From Microbacteriaceae bacterium UBA963 (GTDB lineage Bacteria; Actinomycetota; Actinomycetes; Actinomycetales; Microbacteriaceae): a DNA stretch of 23,505 bases. This document shows, piece by piece, positions 1-8,894 of the stretch. The DNA is taken from contig DBCH01000012.1 of assembly GCA_002292955.1 (NCBI GenBank), positions 1 through 23,505 on the forward strand. The letters run 5' to 3'. A program made the position numbers and the translations under genes. The notes beneath the pieces are model-generated. The model was not told the DNA's origin. It saw nothing but the letters and a program-made list of their open reading frames with translations, and did no database searches. Position 1 is the first letter of the stretch, and each line of letters opens with the position of its first letter.

Positions 1-1347
1 CAAGACCAGTTCTTGGCCGGCGTTTCGAACTACTTTAAGAAGCACGCGTGGGGCAACACCGAATTGCACGACCTCATGGTGGAGCTCGAAGCCACCAGCG
101 GTCGCGATCTGAGCGAGTGGTCACAAGTGTGGCTGGAGACGGCCGGGGTCAATACGCTGCGCACACACGTCACCTGCGTGGCCGACGGCACCATCGAGTC
201 GTTCGCCATCGAGCAGACGGCGCCGACCGAGTGGCCCACCATCCGCCCGCACCGCATGGCCATTGGCTTCTACGACCTCGACGGCAACTCCGTAAAGCGC
301 ACTCATCGCGTTGAGCTCGACGTGGACGGCATTCGTACCGAGGTGCCCGAGCTCGTCGGCCTCAAGCGCCCGGGGCTCATTCTGCTCAATGACGATGACC
401 TGGCCTATGCAAAGATTCGCCTCGATGCCGACTCCATCGCCTTTGCGCTCGCCAACCTGGCGCGCATCGCCGATCCGCTGGCTCGCTCACTCGTGTGGGG
501 CGCCATCTGGGATGCCACGCGTGACGCCGAACTACCCGCTCGCCAGTTCCTCGACCTCGTTGCGGGAAACATTGCGGCCGAAACCGAGTCCACCACGGTG
601 CGCACCACGCTCGCGCAGTTTGCCACGGCGCTCACGGCGTACACCTCGCCCACCACCCGGGCCGCGCGCATTCGCGAGGCGGGCGACCTCATGTGGTCTT
701 TGGCCCAGTCGGCCGAGGCCGGCAGCGACAACCAGTTCCAGTTTGTGAAGGCGTTCTCTGCTCTGTCCCGAACCGAAGACCAGCTCAATACTGTTGCCGC
801 GTTGCGCGGAGGCCACATCACGCTGGACGGCCTCGACATCGATACCGACCTCGGCTGGGACCTCCTCATTGCTCTGGTTGCGGGTGGGCGCGCGAACGAG
901 GATGACGTGGATGCGTACCTGGCCGAAGACAACACGGCCACTGGCCAGCAGTCGGCTGCTCACGCGCGTGCTGCTGTCCCAACCCTGGCTGGCAAGCAGC
1001 GCGCCTGGGATTGGGTTTTCGTTGACGACTCGGCCTCAAACCTGATTATTCGCAACACAGGTCTTGGGTTCCTGCGTGCCGCCGACACCGCGCTGCTAGC
1101 AAACTTTGTTCCTCAGTACTTCGCGTCTCTCATGCGCATCTGGAAAGACCGCTCGTTCCAGATCGCCGAAACGCTAGTGGTGGACTTCTACCCGGCTGCC
1201 CTCGCCAACAAAGAACTGCAAGCGGCCTCGCAGGCGTGGCTGGCAGCCAATCCGGACGAACCAGCACTGCGCCGTCTTGTGGTGGAGAACCTTGCGGGTG
1301 TGGATCGGGCGTTGGCCGCCCAGGCCCGAGATTCCGCGGAAGACTAG
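1..1347 (+). CDS. pepN: Aminopeptidase N (M1 family), C-terminal part, 5' end outside window
   Basis: The reading frame is open from base 1, so the gene starts upstream; the TTG at 13 is an internal codon and not a start. The 448 visible residues match the C-terminal half of actinobacterial aminopeptidase N. The stretch around residues 1-50 (NYFKKHAWGNTELHDLM, then LSEWSQVWLETAGVNTLR) is the end of the M1 catalytic module that leads into the small beta domain. The remainder is the alpha-helical ERAP1-like C-terminal domain. The HExxH zinc site lies in the missing part, so catalytic competence cannot be judged here. The family removes N-terminal residues from peptides in the cytosol. The stop at 1345 is 3 nt before the next gene, so co-transcription with the channel gene is likely. 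The identification rests on recognition of family sequence. Confidence 0.9.
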   Translation, partial: QDQFLAGVSNYFKKHAWGNTELHDLMVELEATSGRDLSEWSQVWLETAGVNTLRTHVTCVADGTIESFAIEQTAPTEWPTIRPHRMAIGFYDLDGNSVKRTHRVELDVDGIRTEVPELVGLKRPGLILLNDDDLAYAKIRLDADSIAFALANLARIADPLARSLVWGAIWDATRDAELPARQFLDLVAGNIAAETESTTVRTTLAQFATALTAYTSPTTRAARIREAGDLMWSLAQSAEAGSDNQFQFVKAFSALSRTEDQLNTVAALRGGHITLDGLDIDTDLGWDLLIALVAGGRANEDDVDAYLAEDNTATGQQSAAHARAAVPTLAGKQRAWDWVFVDDSASNLIIRNTGLGFLRAADTALLANFVPQYFASLMRIWKDRSFQIAETLVVDFYPAALANKELQAASQAWLAANPDEPALRRLVVENLAGVDRALAAQARDSAED

Positions 1348-1350
1348 ATC

Positions 1351-2013
1351 ATGAACGACCTGTTGGCGAAGCTGTGGCCTGCGCTTGAACCCTTCGCACC
1401 ACTCATCTCTTCGGTGATTATTGCTGCCGTGGCCGTCGGTGTTCGCTTTGCCCTCGTGGCCATCAACCGCCTGGTCGTGCGTCGCATCGTGACGGATGCG
1501 CGCAAGAAAGCCACCTCGTCGGATCCCGTGATCGTGGCGCAGAGCAACCCCACTAATCCGCGCATCGTGCAACGCACGCGCACCATGGGCACTGTCCTCG
1601 ACAATCTGGTGACGTGGACGGTTGCGGTCGTTGCGCTGATTATCATTCTGCAGACGCTCGGCTTACCCGTGGCCGCGGTACTCGCCTCTGCCGGAATCGT
1701 GGGTGCTGCGCTGGCGTTCGGCGCACAGAGCATTATCAAGGATGTGCTCAGCGGATTTCTCATGGTGTTGGAAGACCAGTTAGGCGTGGGCGACAAGGTC
1801 GACCTCGGGTTGGCCGCGGGCACGGTTGAAGCGGTGGGCGTGCGCATCACCACCCTGCGTGACGACAAGGGCGTGATGTGGTTCGTGCGCAACGGCGAAA
1901 TTCTGCGGGTGGGTAACTTCTCGTACGAAGCCACCAAGGGCGCGCCCCGACGTGCTGCCCCGGCTCGAACATCCCCAAAGAAACCGAAACCCGATCGCTC
2001 CCGCGCGCTGTGA
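1351..2013 (+). CDS. Small-conductance mechanosensitive channel, MscS family (short form)
   Basis: This 220-residue membrane protein has hydrophobic segments at about residues 17-37, 86-103 and 107-128. The third is the Gly/Ala-rich pore helix (AGIVGAALAFGAQSIIKDVL, residues 114-133) followed by the beta-domain signature GVGDKVDL near 146-153 and a VRNGEIL motif at 179-185. These are hallmarks of MscS-type channels, which open under membrane tension to release solutes after osmotic downshock. It is shorter than the E. coli protein (286 residues): after the beta domain the C-terminal alpha/beta vestibule is missing and replaced by a basic, proline-rich tail (residues 195-220). The ATG lies 3 nt after the pepN stop and the end overlaps the globin start by 4 nt (GTGA), so the three genes are probably one transcript. 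Confidence 0.88.
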   Translation: MNDLLAKLWPALEPFAPLISSVIIAAVAVGVRFALVAINRLVVRRIVTDARKKATSSDPVIVAQSNPTNPRIVQRTRTMGTVLDNLVTWTVAVVALIIILQTLGLPVAAVLASAGIVGAALAFGAQSIIKDVLSGFLMVLEDQLGVGDKVDLGLAAGTVEAVGVRITTLRDDKGVMWFVRNGEILRVGNFSYEATKGAPRRAAPARTSPKKPKPDRSRAL

Positions 2014-2390
2014 GTGAATCGTCGTTTTTTAGCGAGGTGGGCGGACACGCCACCTTCGAAAAACTCACGCACGCGTTTTACCGCGGTGTGGCCAACGACC
2101 CGGTGCTGCGGCCCATGTACCCTGAGGAGGATCTCGAACCCGCCCGCCTCAGGCTTCAGCTCTTTCTCGAGCAGTACTGGGGTGGTCCCACCGAGTACTC
2201 TGACACGCGGGGTCACCCCCGCCTGCGTATGCGACACATGCCTTTTCACATCAACGCCGAAGCTCGCGAGCGTTGGCTCGTGCACATGACCGCCGCCATC
2301 GCGTCGCTCGGCCTCGCTCCCCTGCACGAAGAAGCGATGCTCGATTACGTAGATCGCGCCGCGCACGCCATGACCAATCAGCCCGACTAG
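2010..2390 (+). CDS. glbO: Group II truncated haemoglobin (GlbO-type)
   Basis: This 126-residue haem protein closely resembles mycobacterial GlbO. The recognisable core is YPEEDLEPARLRLQLF, then LEQYWGGP, then GHPRLRMRH. Key residues are visible: proximal haem-ligand His76 (F8), Tyr24 (B10), Tyr37 (CD1) and Trp89 (G8), the distal-site set that stabilises bound O2 in group II truncated globins. The family binds O2 and NO and is linked to oxygen supply to membrane oxidases or to peroxide/NO chemistry; the exact role here is unknown. The GTG start at 2010 overlaps the channel gene stop by 4 nt, which argues for translational coupling. The gene ends inside a perfect palindrome that may terminate the operon. 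Confidence 0.92.
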   Translation: MSESSFFSEVGGHATFEKLTHAFYRGVANDPVLRPMYPEEDLEPARLRLQLFLEQYWGGPTEYSDTRGHPRLRMRHMPFHINAEARERWLVHMTAAIASLGLAPLHEEAMLDYVDRAAHAMTNQPD

Positions 2391-2396
2391 TCGGGC
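2381..2396. terminator. Perfect 16-bp palindrome between convergent genes
   Basis: The sequence GCCCGACTAGTCGGGC is self-complementary and can fold as a 6-bp GC-rich stem with a CTAG loop. It contains the globin stop codon and ends 8 nt before the stop of the opposing gene. There is no T-tract, so if it is a terminator it is of the U-poor kind often proposed for actinobacteria. It could serve both strands. Confidence 0.45.
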
Positions 2397-2403
2397 GGGA
2401 CAC

Positions 2404-3048
2404 TTATCGTAAGAGAATGTGTCCTCGGGGCGTGCTGAAGCGCGACCAGTTGGCGGCGCGGCTCACATTCACCTCAGGCGGCTCGAGCGCATCGCCCGCA
2501 TCCGGGGTGAGAAATCCCAGACCGTAGGCGGCAAACGCGACGCCTGCCGGCACGTCGATGTCGGATAGGAGACGCGTTCGCGACCACACCTCCGTGCGAA
2601 CACGCGCCACGATCAGGGTGCCCTTGCCCGAGACGCTGGCCACCTCGGAAATGCCCTCGCGCGCGATGACTTCGAGTTCGCTTTCGGAAATCGAGCCGGC
2701 GGCCACCCATCCCCCGGATGGAGGGGCCACACCAGACCAGCTCACGCCGGGAACAGCGGGCGGCATGGGAAGAGTTAGTTCTCCGTGCGCAAGGCGATCT
2801 GCCAGGGCGCGAACCAAAATCACCCGGTCGAGGCTGGAGGGCACTGCCAACTCAAAGATGCGCACGCCTAACACGATGGGGGTGGTGTCAAGCAGTGACG
2901 CCCGCGTGAGAACCGCCACCGAGACCACAAGCGCGTTGCCGTGGGCGCTCAACCGCACGTGTTCACAACCCAAAGTTGCCGCCCGTGACATGAAGGTCGT
3001 TAGGTCTGCGAGGTCCAGCGCAGAAGCGAGTGCGAGTTCATCATCCAT
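2404..3048 (-). CDS. Uncharacterised actinobacterial protein
   Basis: This 214-residue protein is not one I can assign to a named family. It is soluble-looking, with no signal peptide or membrane helix. Regularly spaced hydrophobic beta-like stretches occur at about residues 38-46 (NALVVSVAV), 59-68 (VLGVRIFELA), 137-148 and 167-177. It is rich in Ala, Val and Leu and has few charged clusters and no cysteine pair or nucleotide-binding motif. The ATG at 3048 is preceded 8 nt upstream by TAGTTT, a -10-like hexamer, so the message would be nearly leaderless. It diverges from the tesB gene and converges on the globin gene. Coding reality is supported by the long uninterrupted frame, base composition like that of its neighbours, and the fit between flanking genes. 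Confidence 0.72.
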   Translation of the reverse strand: MDDELALASALDLADLTTFMSRAATLGCEHVRLSAHGNALVVSVAVLTRASLLDTTPIVLGVRIFELAVPSSLDRVILVRALADRLAHGELTLPMPPAVPGVSWSGVAPPSGGWVAAGSISESELEVIAREGISEVASVSGKGTLIVARVRTEVWSRTRLLSDIDVPAGVAFAAYGLGFLTPDAGDALEPPEVNVSRAANWSRFSTPRGHILLR

Positions 3049-3055
3049 TGCTACC

Positions 3056-3062
3056 TAAACTA
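3056..3062. promoter_or_regulatory. Overlapping divergent -10 elements
   Basis: The heptamer TAAACTA reads as TAAACT (3056-3061) on the plus strand toward tesB and as TAGTTT (3062-3057) on the minus strand toward the uncharacterised gene; both fit TAnnnT. The two -10 boxes share six bases, so RNA polymerase could not occupy both promoters at once. I see no convincing -35 boxes, so the call rests on position and the TAnnnT pattern. Confidence 0.4.
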
Positions 3063-3097
3063 GCGAGAGAATCATCGTCACCGTTGAGAGGAGCTTC

Positions 3098-3958
3098 GTG
3101 CACGACAGTGTTGCCGCAATGCTTCAAGCTCTCACCCTGCGCCCAGAACCCGGTGGTTCCGATACCTTCGTGGGCACAAGCATCAAGATGCCCCATGAGC
3201 GCGTCTTCGGAGGTCAGGTGGTGGCGCAAACGCTCATTGCGGCCAGTGCCACCGTGCCCTCGGACCGTCCGGTTCATTCCATGCACGGCTACTTCCTGCG
3301 GCCCGGTGACGACACGCAACCCATTGAGTACAGCGTGGATCGCATTCACGATGGGCGTTCGTTCAGCACGCGACGCACCCAGGGGATTCAAAAAGGTGTT
3401 CCGATTTTCTCCATGATCGCGTCGTTTCAGGAGGTCGTGCCCGGCCTCGAACACGCCGAACAGATGCCCGCGGGCATTCCGGAGCCGGAGTCCCTGCCCG
3501 CACCCGCGGAGCTCTTCGCCGAACTCAATCACCCGCAGGCCACCTACTGGGCCGCGCAACGGCCGTTTGACATCAGATACGTCAATGGCCCCATCTATCT
3601 TGAGGTAACGGGCCCGAAGGTGGCCCATCAGGCCGTGTGGATGCGATGCTTCGATCGCCTTCCCGACGACGCAAGCCTGCATCGGGCAGCGCTCGCTTAT
3701 GCCAGCGACTACACCATTCTGGAATCTATCTATCGTCGCCACGGGGTTTCGTGGGCCACCAAAGGCCTCAGTGCTGCCAGCCTCGACCACGCCATGTGGT
3801 TTCACCGCGACGGACGCGCAGATGAGTGGGTGCTCTACGTGCAGGAGTCGCCGAGCGCACAGGGCGGGCGTGGGTTATGTCTCGGTCGCATGTATGCGCA
3901 CGACGGCACACTCCTCGCAAGCGTGGCGCAAGAGGGCATGGTTCGCGTTCCGAACTGA
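3098..3958 (+). CDS. tesB: Acyl-CoA thioesterase II, TesB family
   Basis: This 286-residue double-hotdog thioesterase hydrolyses acyl-CoA to free fatty acid and CoA in the cytosol. Its length equals that of E. coli TesB, and the catalytic positions fall at the same numbers: Asp204 (in YASDY), Ser228 (in AASLDHAMWFHR, where E. coli has Thr) and Gln278 (in VAQEGMVR). The N-terminal hotdog is visible at VFGGQVVAQTLIAA (residues 36-49) and HSMHGYFLRPGD (60-71). The GTG start at 3098 has a good ribosome binding site, GAGAGGAG, 4-5 nt upstream. It is transcribed alone, divergent from the uncharacterised gene and convergent with the TetR gene, whose stop is 29 nt away. The physiological substrate chain length is not evident. 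Confidence 0.93.
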   Translation: MHDSVAAMLQALTLRPEPGGSDTFVGTSIKMPHERVFGGQVVAQTLIAASATVPSDRPVHSMHGYFLRPGDDTQPIEYSVDRIHDGRSFSTRRTQGIQKGVPIFSMIASFQEVVPGLEHAEQMPAGIPEPESLPAPAELFAELNHPQATYWAAQRPFDIRYVNGPIYLEVTGPKVAHQAVWMRCFDRLPDDASLHRAALAYASDYTILESIYRRHGVSWATKGLSAASLDHAMWFHRDGRADEWVLYVQESPSAQGGRGLCLGRMYAHDGTLLASVAQEGMVRVPN

Positions 3959-3987
3959 CCGGTCATCGCCCAAGAAGACGGACTGAA

Positions 3988-4770
3988 CTAGCTCTCGCCC
4001 GAACCCCGAGCTTCAGCGATGAGTCGTGACACGTGGTAGTCAACGAGGTTGTCGTAAACGCCGTTCACCTCGGGAATGTCTGACGTGGGGAGGTGACGAC
4101 CCGCGTGCCAGACCGAGACCCCAAGGATCGACCAGCCGATGCTCGCCATCACCTGTTGCTCGTGAAGATCGGTGAGCAACTGGGCTTTGGGCACTCGTCC
4201 TCGCACGAGGGGCGTATCGGAAACCTGACCGAGGCGCACATCGCGCACCAGCACGAACAGCCGGGCGAGATTGAGCTCTGCCCACTCTGTCATCTCCGCG
4301 CGGTACTTCTCATTCACAAACTCCGTCACGTCAAGAGAAGCCGTGGGGTAGTTGAGTACCGCACTCCACCCACTCATGCGCTGTGTCCAGGCAATCGACG
4401 CACGAATCCAGCTCTCGAGGCGCGCCTCCGGCGTGCGCTCCGCCAGCGCCACGTCGTGCCAGAGTTCTTCCACGTACATGGCATAAGCAATGACCGTCGC
4501 TTCCGCCAGAAGTTCGTCGCGGCTACCAAAGTGGTGATTGATCAGCGAGTACGAAACGTCGAGCGCTTCGCAGACCAACTTCACGTTGAAGGTGGCAGGC
4601 CCCACGCGGCTCACGTCATCAATCGTGGTAAACAGCACCTTGTCGCGCATCGGGGGCTCGGGGTTCACCCCAAAGTGCAGCCAGAAGTTGGCGTCGAGAA
4701 CCCGAGTGACGGGAACCTGCATATCCACGGCGTGCAAGCGTTCACGAGGTGTGTGACGTGCCATTGACAT
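3988..4770 (-). CDS. TetR-family regulator with long N-terminal extension
   Basis: The encoded protein has 260 residues from the ATG at 4770, which has GGAAAG 7 nt upstream; a GTG at 4776 would leave no room for a binding site and an ATG at 4764 is possible. The recognisable part is the recognition helix region ending in LINHHFGSRDELLAEA, typical of TetR proteins. Here it sits near residue 80 rather than residue 45, because about 45 extra residues precede the helix-turn-helix. The C-terminal half is a helical ligand-binding domain with many Trp and Tyr residues. The gene is last in a minus-strand string after the lipoprotein, ettA and thioesterase genes. A dyad 16 nt ahead of the start may be its own operator. 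The ligand and targets are unknown; proximity to two thioesterases hints at acyl-CoA or lipid sensing. Confidence 0.8.
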   Translation of the reverse strand: MSMARHTPRERLHAVDMQVPVTRVLDANFWLHFGVNPEPPMRDKVLFTTIDDVSRVGPATFNVKLVCEALDVSYSLINHHFGSRDELLAEATVIAYAMYVEELWHDVALAERTPEARLESWIRASIAWTQRMSGWSAVLNYPTASLDVTEFVNEKYRAEMTEWAELNLARLFVLVRDVRLGQVSDTPLVRGRVPKAQLLTDLHEQQVMASIGWSILGVSVWHAGRHLPTSDIPEVNGVYDNLVDYHVSRLIAEARGSGES

Positions 4771-4785
4771 TCTCACTTTCCGCGA

Positions 4786-4810
4786 ATGGTAGGGGGCTTT
4801 CCCCTATCAT
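4786..4810 (-). promoter_or_regulatory. Imperfect dyad ahead of the TetR gene, candidate operator
   Basis: Ten-base arms ATGGTAGGGG (4786-4795) and CCCCTATCAT (4801-4810) are complementary at nine of ten positions around a 5-nt spacer (GCTTT). The 25-bp size and location 16 nt upstream of the TetR start fit an autoregulatory TetR operator. It also lies downstream of the thioesterase stop, so a terminator reading is possible, but no T-run follows on the minus strand. Confidence 0.45.
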
Positions 4811-4846
4811 AAGCAGACGCGCCTGCGCGGCGACTCAACCACTGGG

Positions 4847-5332
4847 TTACCGGTCGCGAAAGACGAGCGGAGCATCCACAATTTCCTCGATGACAGCTCG
4901 TTCGGCGTCGGTGATGCGCCGTGGCTTTTCTTCGGCCGCATCAATCACCACGATGGTGGTCAGAGCGCGGGCGAAAAGCACGCGCGGCACCACGCCCACC
5001 GGCGAGAATACCTCGTAGCACACATCCATACTGGCGCCACCGAGTGCACCCACCCACATCTCGACATCGAGCGGTTCCCGCAGGTACGGAATGGGGGCCA
5101 AGTACTCGGCCTGCTGCCGAGCAATGAGTGTGATGGTGCCGGCGTCCGGCCCTCCGCGAAAAATCCTCGTGGCTGGGGCCGTCTTATCAGTCTTGCCGAC
5201 ATACGTGTCATCGCCCGCCCAAAAGGCGAAGATGCGCGCCTCCTCGAGCAAACCAAACATTGCCGCGTTGTTGACGTGTCCATAGGCATCGAGGTCAGAC
5301 CAGCGCAAACTGATGGGAACGTGAAGTCGCAT
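4847..5332 (-). CDS. Acyl-CoA thioesterase, single-hotdog 4HBT (YbgC/FadM-like)
   Basis: This 161-residue cytosolic hotdog protein carries the 4-hydroxybenzoyl-CoA thioesterase signature near its N-terminus: RWSDLDAYGHVNNAAMFGLLEEAR (about residues 10-33), shown here only to locate it. The catalytic Asp is expected at residue 15 (LDAYGH). Length and motif fit enzymes that hydrolyse acyl-CoA thioesters. The ATG at 5332 is 15 nt after the ettA stop, and the same neighbour pair is familiar from other actinobacteria, so co-transcription with ettA is likely. It is unrelated in architecture to the double-hotdog TesB protein encoded 900 bp away. Substrate preference cannot be read from the sequence. 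Confidence 0.87.
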   Translation of the reverse strand: MRLHVPISLRWSDLDAYGHVNNAAMFGLLEEARIFAFWAGDDTYVGKTDKTAPATRIFRGGPDAGTITLIARQQAEYLAPIPYLREPLDVEMWVGALGGASMDVCYEVFSPVGVVPRVLFARALTTIVVIDAAEEKPRRITDAERAVIEEIVDAPLVFRDR

Positions 5333-5347
5333 GTCGAAAAATTTCGC

Positions 5348-7030
<1,683 letters not shown>

Positions 7031-7039
7031 GAGCTAAGT

Positions 7040-7546
7040 CTAGAAGCGATTGATGCCCGTCCCGACGAGGCACCCACCGGCAGGCAATGCGGGCAAGACC
7101 GCTACAGCAATTGTCTCGATCGATACGCCGTACTGACCCACGAGACATTCGCCGGCTACCTGCGCAGAAACGAAGACGGTGTCGGAGAGGAGGCCAATAG
7201 CCGTCGAGCCCTCTGTCCACTCAATACCCGCGGGGTCAAAGCCAGACGCCCGAAGCCGCTCAGCCGTGGCCGCTGGACTGGCCGATATTCCCTCGGTCAC
7301 AAGACCCTGCTCGAGCAGAATGACAAAAAGGCGCTGGTTCGCCTGCGCAGATTCGGGATCGACGGCCGGGAGAAAATTGGGCTTGGGGCCGGAGGGCGTG
7401 GGGCGCACCTCTGGTGCACTGGTGCTGGGTCCGTTGGTCGCCGACCCGTTTGATGAACCTGATTCGCCGGGGAAGCCAAGAATCGCACAACCGGACAACA
7501 TCACCGCGGTACAGGCGAGTGCGGTAACAGTTGCGAAAAGCTTCAT
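7040..7546 (-). CDS. Small lipoprotein, possibly DUF6993 family
   Basis: The encoded protein has 168 residues with a lipoprotein signal: basic start MKLF, a hydrophobic core, and lipobox LSGC ending at Cys20. A Ser/Gly/Pro/Thr-rich linker (about 25-60) leads to a compact domain of about 100 residues. That domain has two cysteines in repeated CLVG contexts (GECLVGQYG and GGCLVGTGI), which could form a disulfide outside the cell. The domain resembles a family of unknown function in Microbacteriaceae that I recall as DUF6993; this is from memory and would need a profile search. AGAGGA precedes the ATG by about 6 nt. The stop is 9 nt before ettA, so it is probably the first gene of the ettA transcript. 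No activity can be named. Confidence 0.78.
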   Translation of the reverse strand: MKLFATVTALACTAVMLSGCAILGFPGESGSSNGSATNGPSTSAPEVRPTPSGPKPNFLPAVDPESAQANQRLFVILLEQGLVTEGISASPAATAERLRASGFDPAGIEWTEGSTAIGLLSDTVFVSAQVAGECLVGQYGVSIETIAVAVLPALPAGGCLVGTGINRF

Positions 7547-7590
7547 GGGTTCCTCTTACGTGGGAAAAAGTACGGGCTCAGTCTAGAGCG

Positions 7591-7650
7591 AACCGGCTGA
7601 GCAACCTGTGAGGATACCGATTCCGCACGCACAGGTTGCTCAGCCCGGTT
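7591..7650 (-). terminator. Long stem-loop between ssb and the lipoprotein gene
   Basis: Arms of 20 and 21 nt (7591-7610 and 7630-7650) are complementary apart from one extra base; the inner part GCTGAGCAACCTGTG pairs perfectly with its partner around a 19-nt loop. It lies 42 nt beyond the ssb stop and 45 nt before the lipoprotein start, both read leftward. A stem this long without a U-run could end ssb transcription or protect the 3' end of the message. GGCTCA (7575-7580) and TGAGCC (7654-7659) may extend it outward. Confidence 0.5.
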
Positions 7651-7691
7651 ACGTGAGCCGGCCCGAACGGCTGGCGAGATTCACCGGGGCG

Positions 7692-8141
7692 TTAGGCCGA
7701 GACCGCTACCCACCCGTCGCCGTTAGCACCGTCGGCAAACTCTGAGTTCTCAGAGCCAGCACTGCCCGACTCATCGGCTCCCGATGTGAGGGTGCGCGTG
7801 AATGTGCTGGTTCCCCAGAACAGGTCGTGCCCGAGGTTGTCGGCTTCAATTTCTACCGTGGTGCCCGAGCGATCGGTGTTCTCCCAGTCGCGGATCTTGA
7901 GTCGTCCGGAAACCATGATTCGGTCTCCCTTGACCACCGAACCCGCGGCGTTACTGGCCAGGCCTCTAAAACACGACACGGTGTACCAGTTTGTGTCGGC
8001 ATCAATCCAGCGCTGCTGCGTGCGGTCGTAACGGCGCTGGCTCGACGCGAGCCGAAACGACGTGATGGCCAGCCCCTCGCTTGTGGTGATGTGTCGAGGC
8101 GTGGTAGCCACGAGACCCGTGACCGAAATGGTGTCAGACAT
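7692..8141 (-). CDS. ssb: Single-stranded DNA-binding protein, non-canonical paralogue
   Basis: This 149-residue protein has an N-terminal OB fold (about residues 4-110) of SSB type: SVTGLVATTPRH, ITSFRLASSQRRYD, NWYTVSCFRGLA and VVKGDRIMVSGRLKIRDW. The family coats single-stranded DNA. The short C-terminal tail is Ser/Gly/Asp/Glu-rich and ends GWVAVSA; it lacks the acidic DDDIPF-like tip that the main replicative SSB uses to recruit partner proteins. This suggests an accessory SSB, in line with an SSB-like gene near ettA in other actinobacteria, rather than the essential copy near rpsF/rpsR. The ATG at 8141 is preceded by GGAG at 5-6 nt. It appears to be monocistronic. Confidence 0.88.
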   Translation of the reverse strand: MSDTISVTGLVATTPRHITTSEGLAITSFRLASSQRRYDRTQQRWIDADTNWYTVSCFRGLASNAAGSVVKGDRIMVSGRLKIRDWENTDRSGTTVEIEADNLGHDLFWGTSTFTRTLTSGADESGSAGSENSEFADGANGDGWVAVSA

Positions 8142-8330
8142 TATTGCTCCCTACTGATGGCTAATGAACGCCCTCAGTGTGAGCCGTGAGATGCCGACCA
8201 TCATCCCGCATCACGAAATCGAGGAACCAGTCGTCAGCGACCAGCCTGTGGAGGGTTTGTCGCAACAAATACGGACACGAAACGGGAGAGCAATGAAGCG
8301 CGGGTTCGAAAAAGCCACGCTTCGAAAAAC

Positions 8331-8852
8331 CTAGGCGAGATACGCCGCGAACCCCTTCCGGACCTTGGCAACCTTGGGAACAGCCACGGCCAAGCAGTAA
8401 CCCTGCCCGGGGTTCTTGGCAAAAAAATCTTGGTGGTACTCCTCGGCGTCGTAGAACTCTCCGAGCGGTTCAATTGTGGTGACCACTCCCCCGCCCCAGG
8501 TTTCTTCGGCGCGAGCGCGCGCTTGCTCAAACATCACCCGCTGGGCATCGTCCTCAAAGTACATCGCGCTACGATACTGCGTGCCCACGTCATTGCCCTG
8601 ACGGTTGAGTTGGCGCGGATCGTGCATGGTGAAGAACGCGTCAAGAATTACGTCGGCCGGAATAACCGCATCGTCGAAAACAACGCGCACCACCTCGGCA
8701 TGACCCGTCTGGCCGCTGCACACCTGCTCGTACGTGGGCTGGTCAGTGTGGCCCCCGCAGTAACCCGAAACGACATCAGTTACACCGGACAGCACTCGAT
8801 ACGCGGCGTCGAGGCACCAGAAGCACCCGCCACCAAGAACAAAAGACATCAT
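8331..8852 (-). CDS. msrA: Peptide-methionine (S)-S-oxide reductase MsrA
   Basis: The encoded protein has 173 residues from the ATG at 8852; a longer frame exists but the family begins at SFVLGGGCFWC. It reduces methionine S-sulfoxide in oxidised proteins using thioredoxin. The catalytic Cys10 lies in GGCFWC, with a second cysteine at 13. Glu53 in GHAEVV and the QLNRQGNDVGTQYRS block (81-95) are typical, and Cys153 in QGYC is a likely resolving cysteine. TAGATT lies 10 nt upstream of the start (8868-8863), giving a very short leader. The gene diverges from the membrane-protein gene that starts at 8895. Confidence 0.93.
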   Translation of the reverse strand: MMSFVLGGGCFWCLDAAYRVLSGVTDVVSGYCGGHTDQPTYEQVCSGQTGHAEVVRVVFDDAVIPADVILDAFFTMHDPRQLNRQGNDVGTQYRSAMYFEDDAQRVMFEQARARAEETWGGGVVTTIEPLGEFYDAEEYHQDFFAKNPGQGYCLAVAVPKVAKVRKGFAAYLA

Positions 8853-8862
8853 GATGAACCCA

Positions 8863-8868
8863 AATCTA
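8863..8868 (-). promoter_or_regulatory. -10 element of msrA
   Basis: On the minus strand TAGATT (TAnnnT pattern) ends 10 nt before the msrA ATG, predicting a leader of about 3-4 nt. No clear -35 box is seen. The element is in the 42-bp gap shared with the divergent gene. Confidence 0.35.
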
Positions 8869-8894
8869 CGCGTATCCAGTGCCACAATGTAGTC

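Noticed and set aside
13..1347. TTG at 13 as the start of a 444-residue protein
   Set aside because: The frame is open to base 1 and the residues before it continue the aminopeptidase N pattern, so the gene is simply cut by the window edge.
3956..3965. TGACCGGTCA palindrome at the tesB stop
   Set aside because: A 10-bp palindrome without loop or T-run is expected by chance in a GC-rich sequence and cannot form a stable hairpin.
8304..8330. Possible terminator after msrA
   Set aside because: On the minus strand TTCG-AAGC-GTG-GCTT-TTT-CGAA can fold, but only with a bulge and short stems; too weak to list. The rest of 8142-8330 shows nothing I can name.
8430..8894. Upstream 155-codon extension of the membrane-anchored protein frame
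   Set aside because: It is antisense to msrA, has no family features, and the protein-like part with its membrane helix starts at the ATG at 8895.
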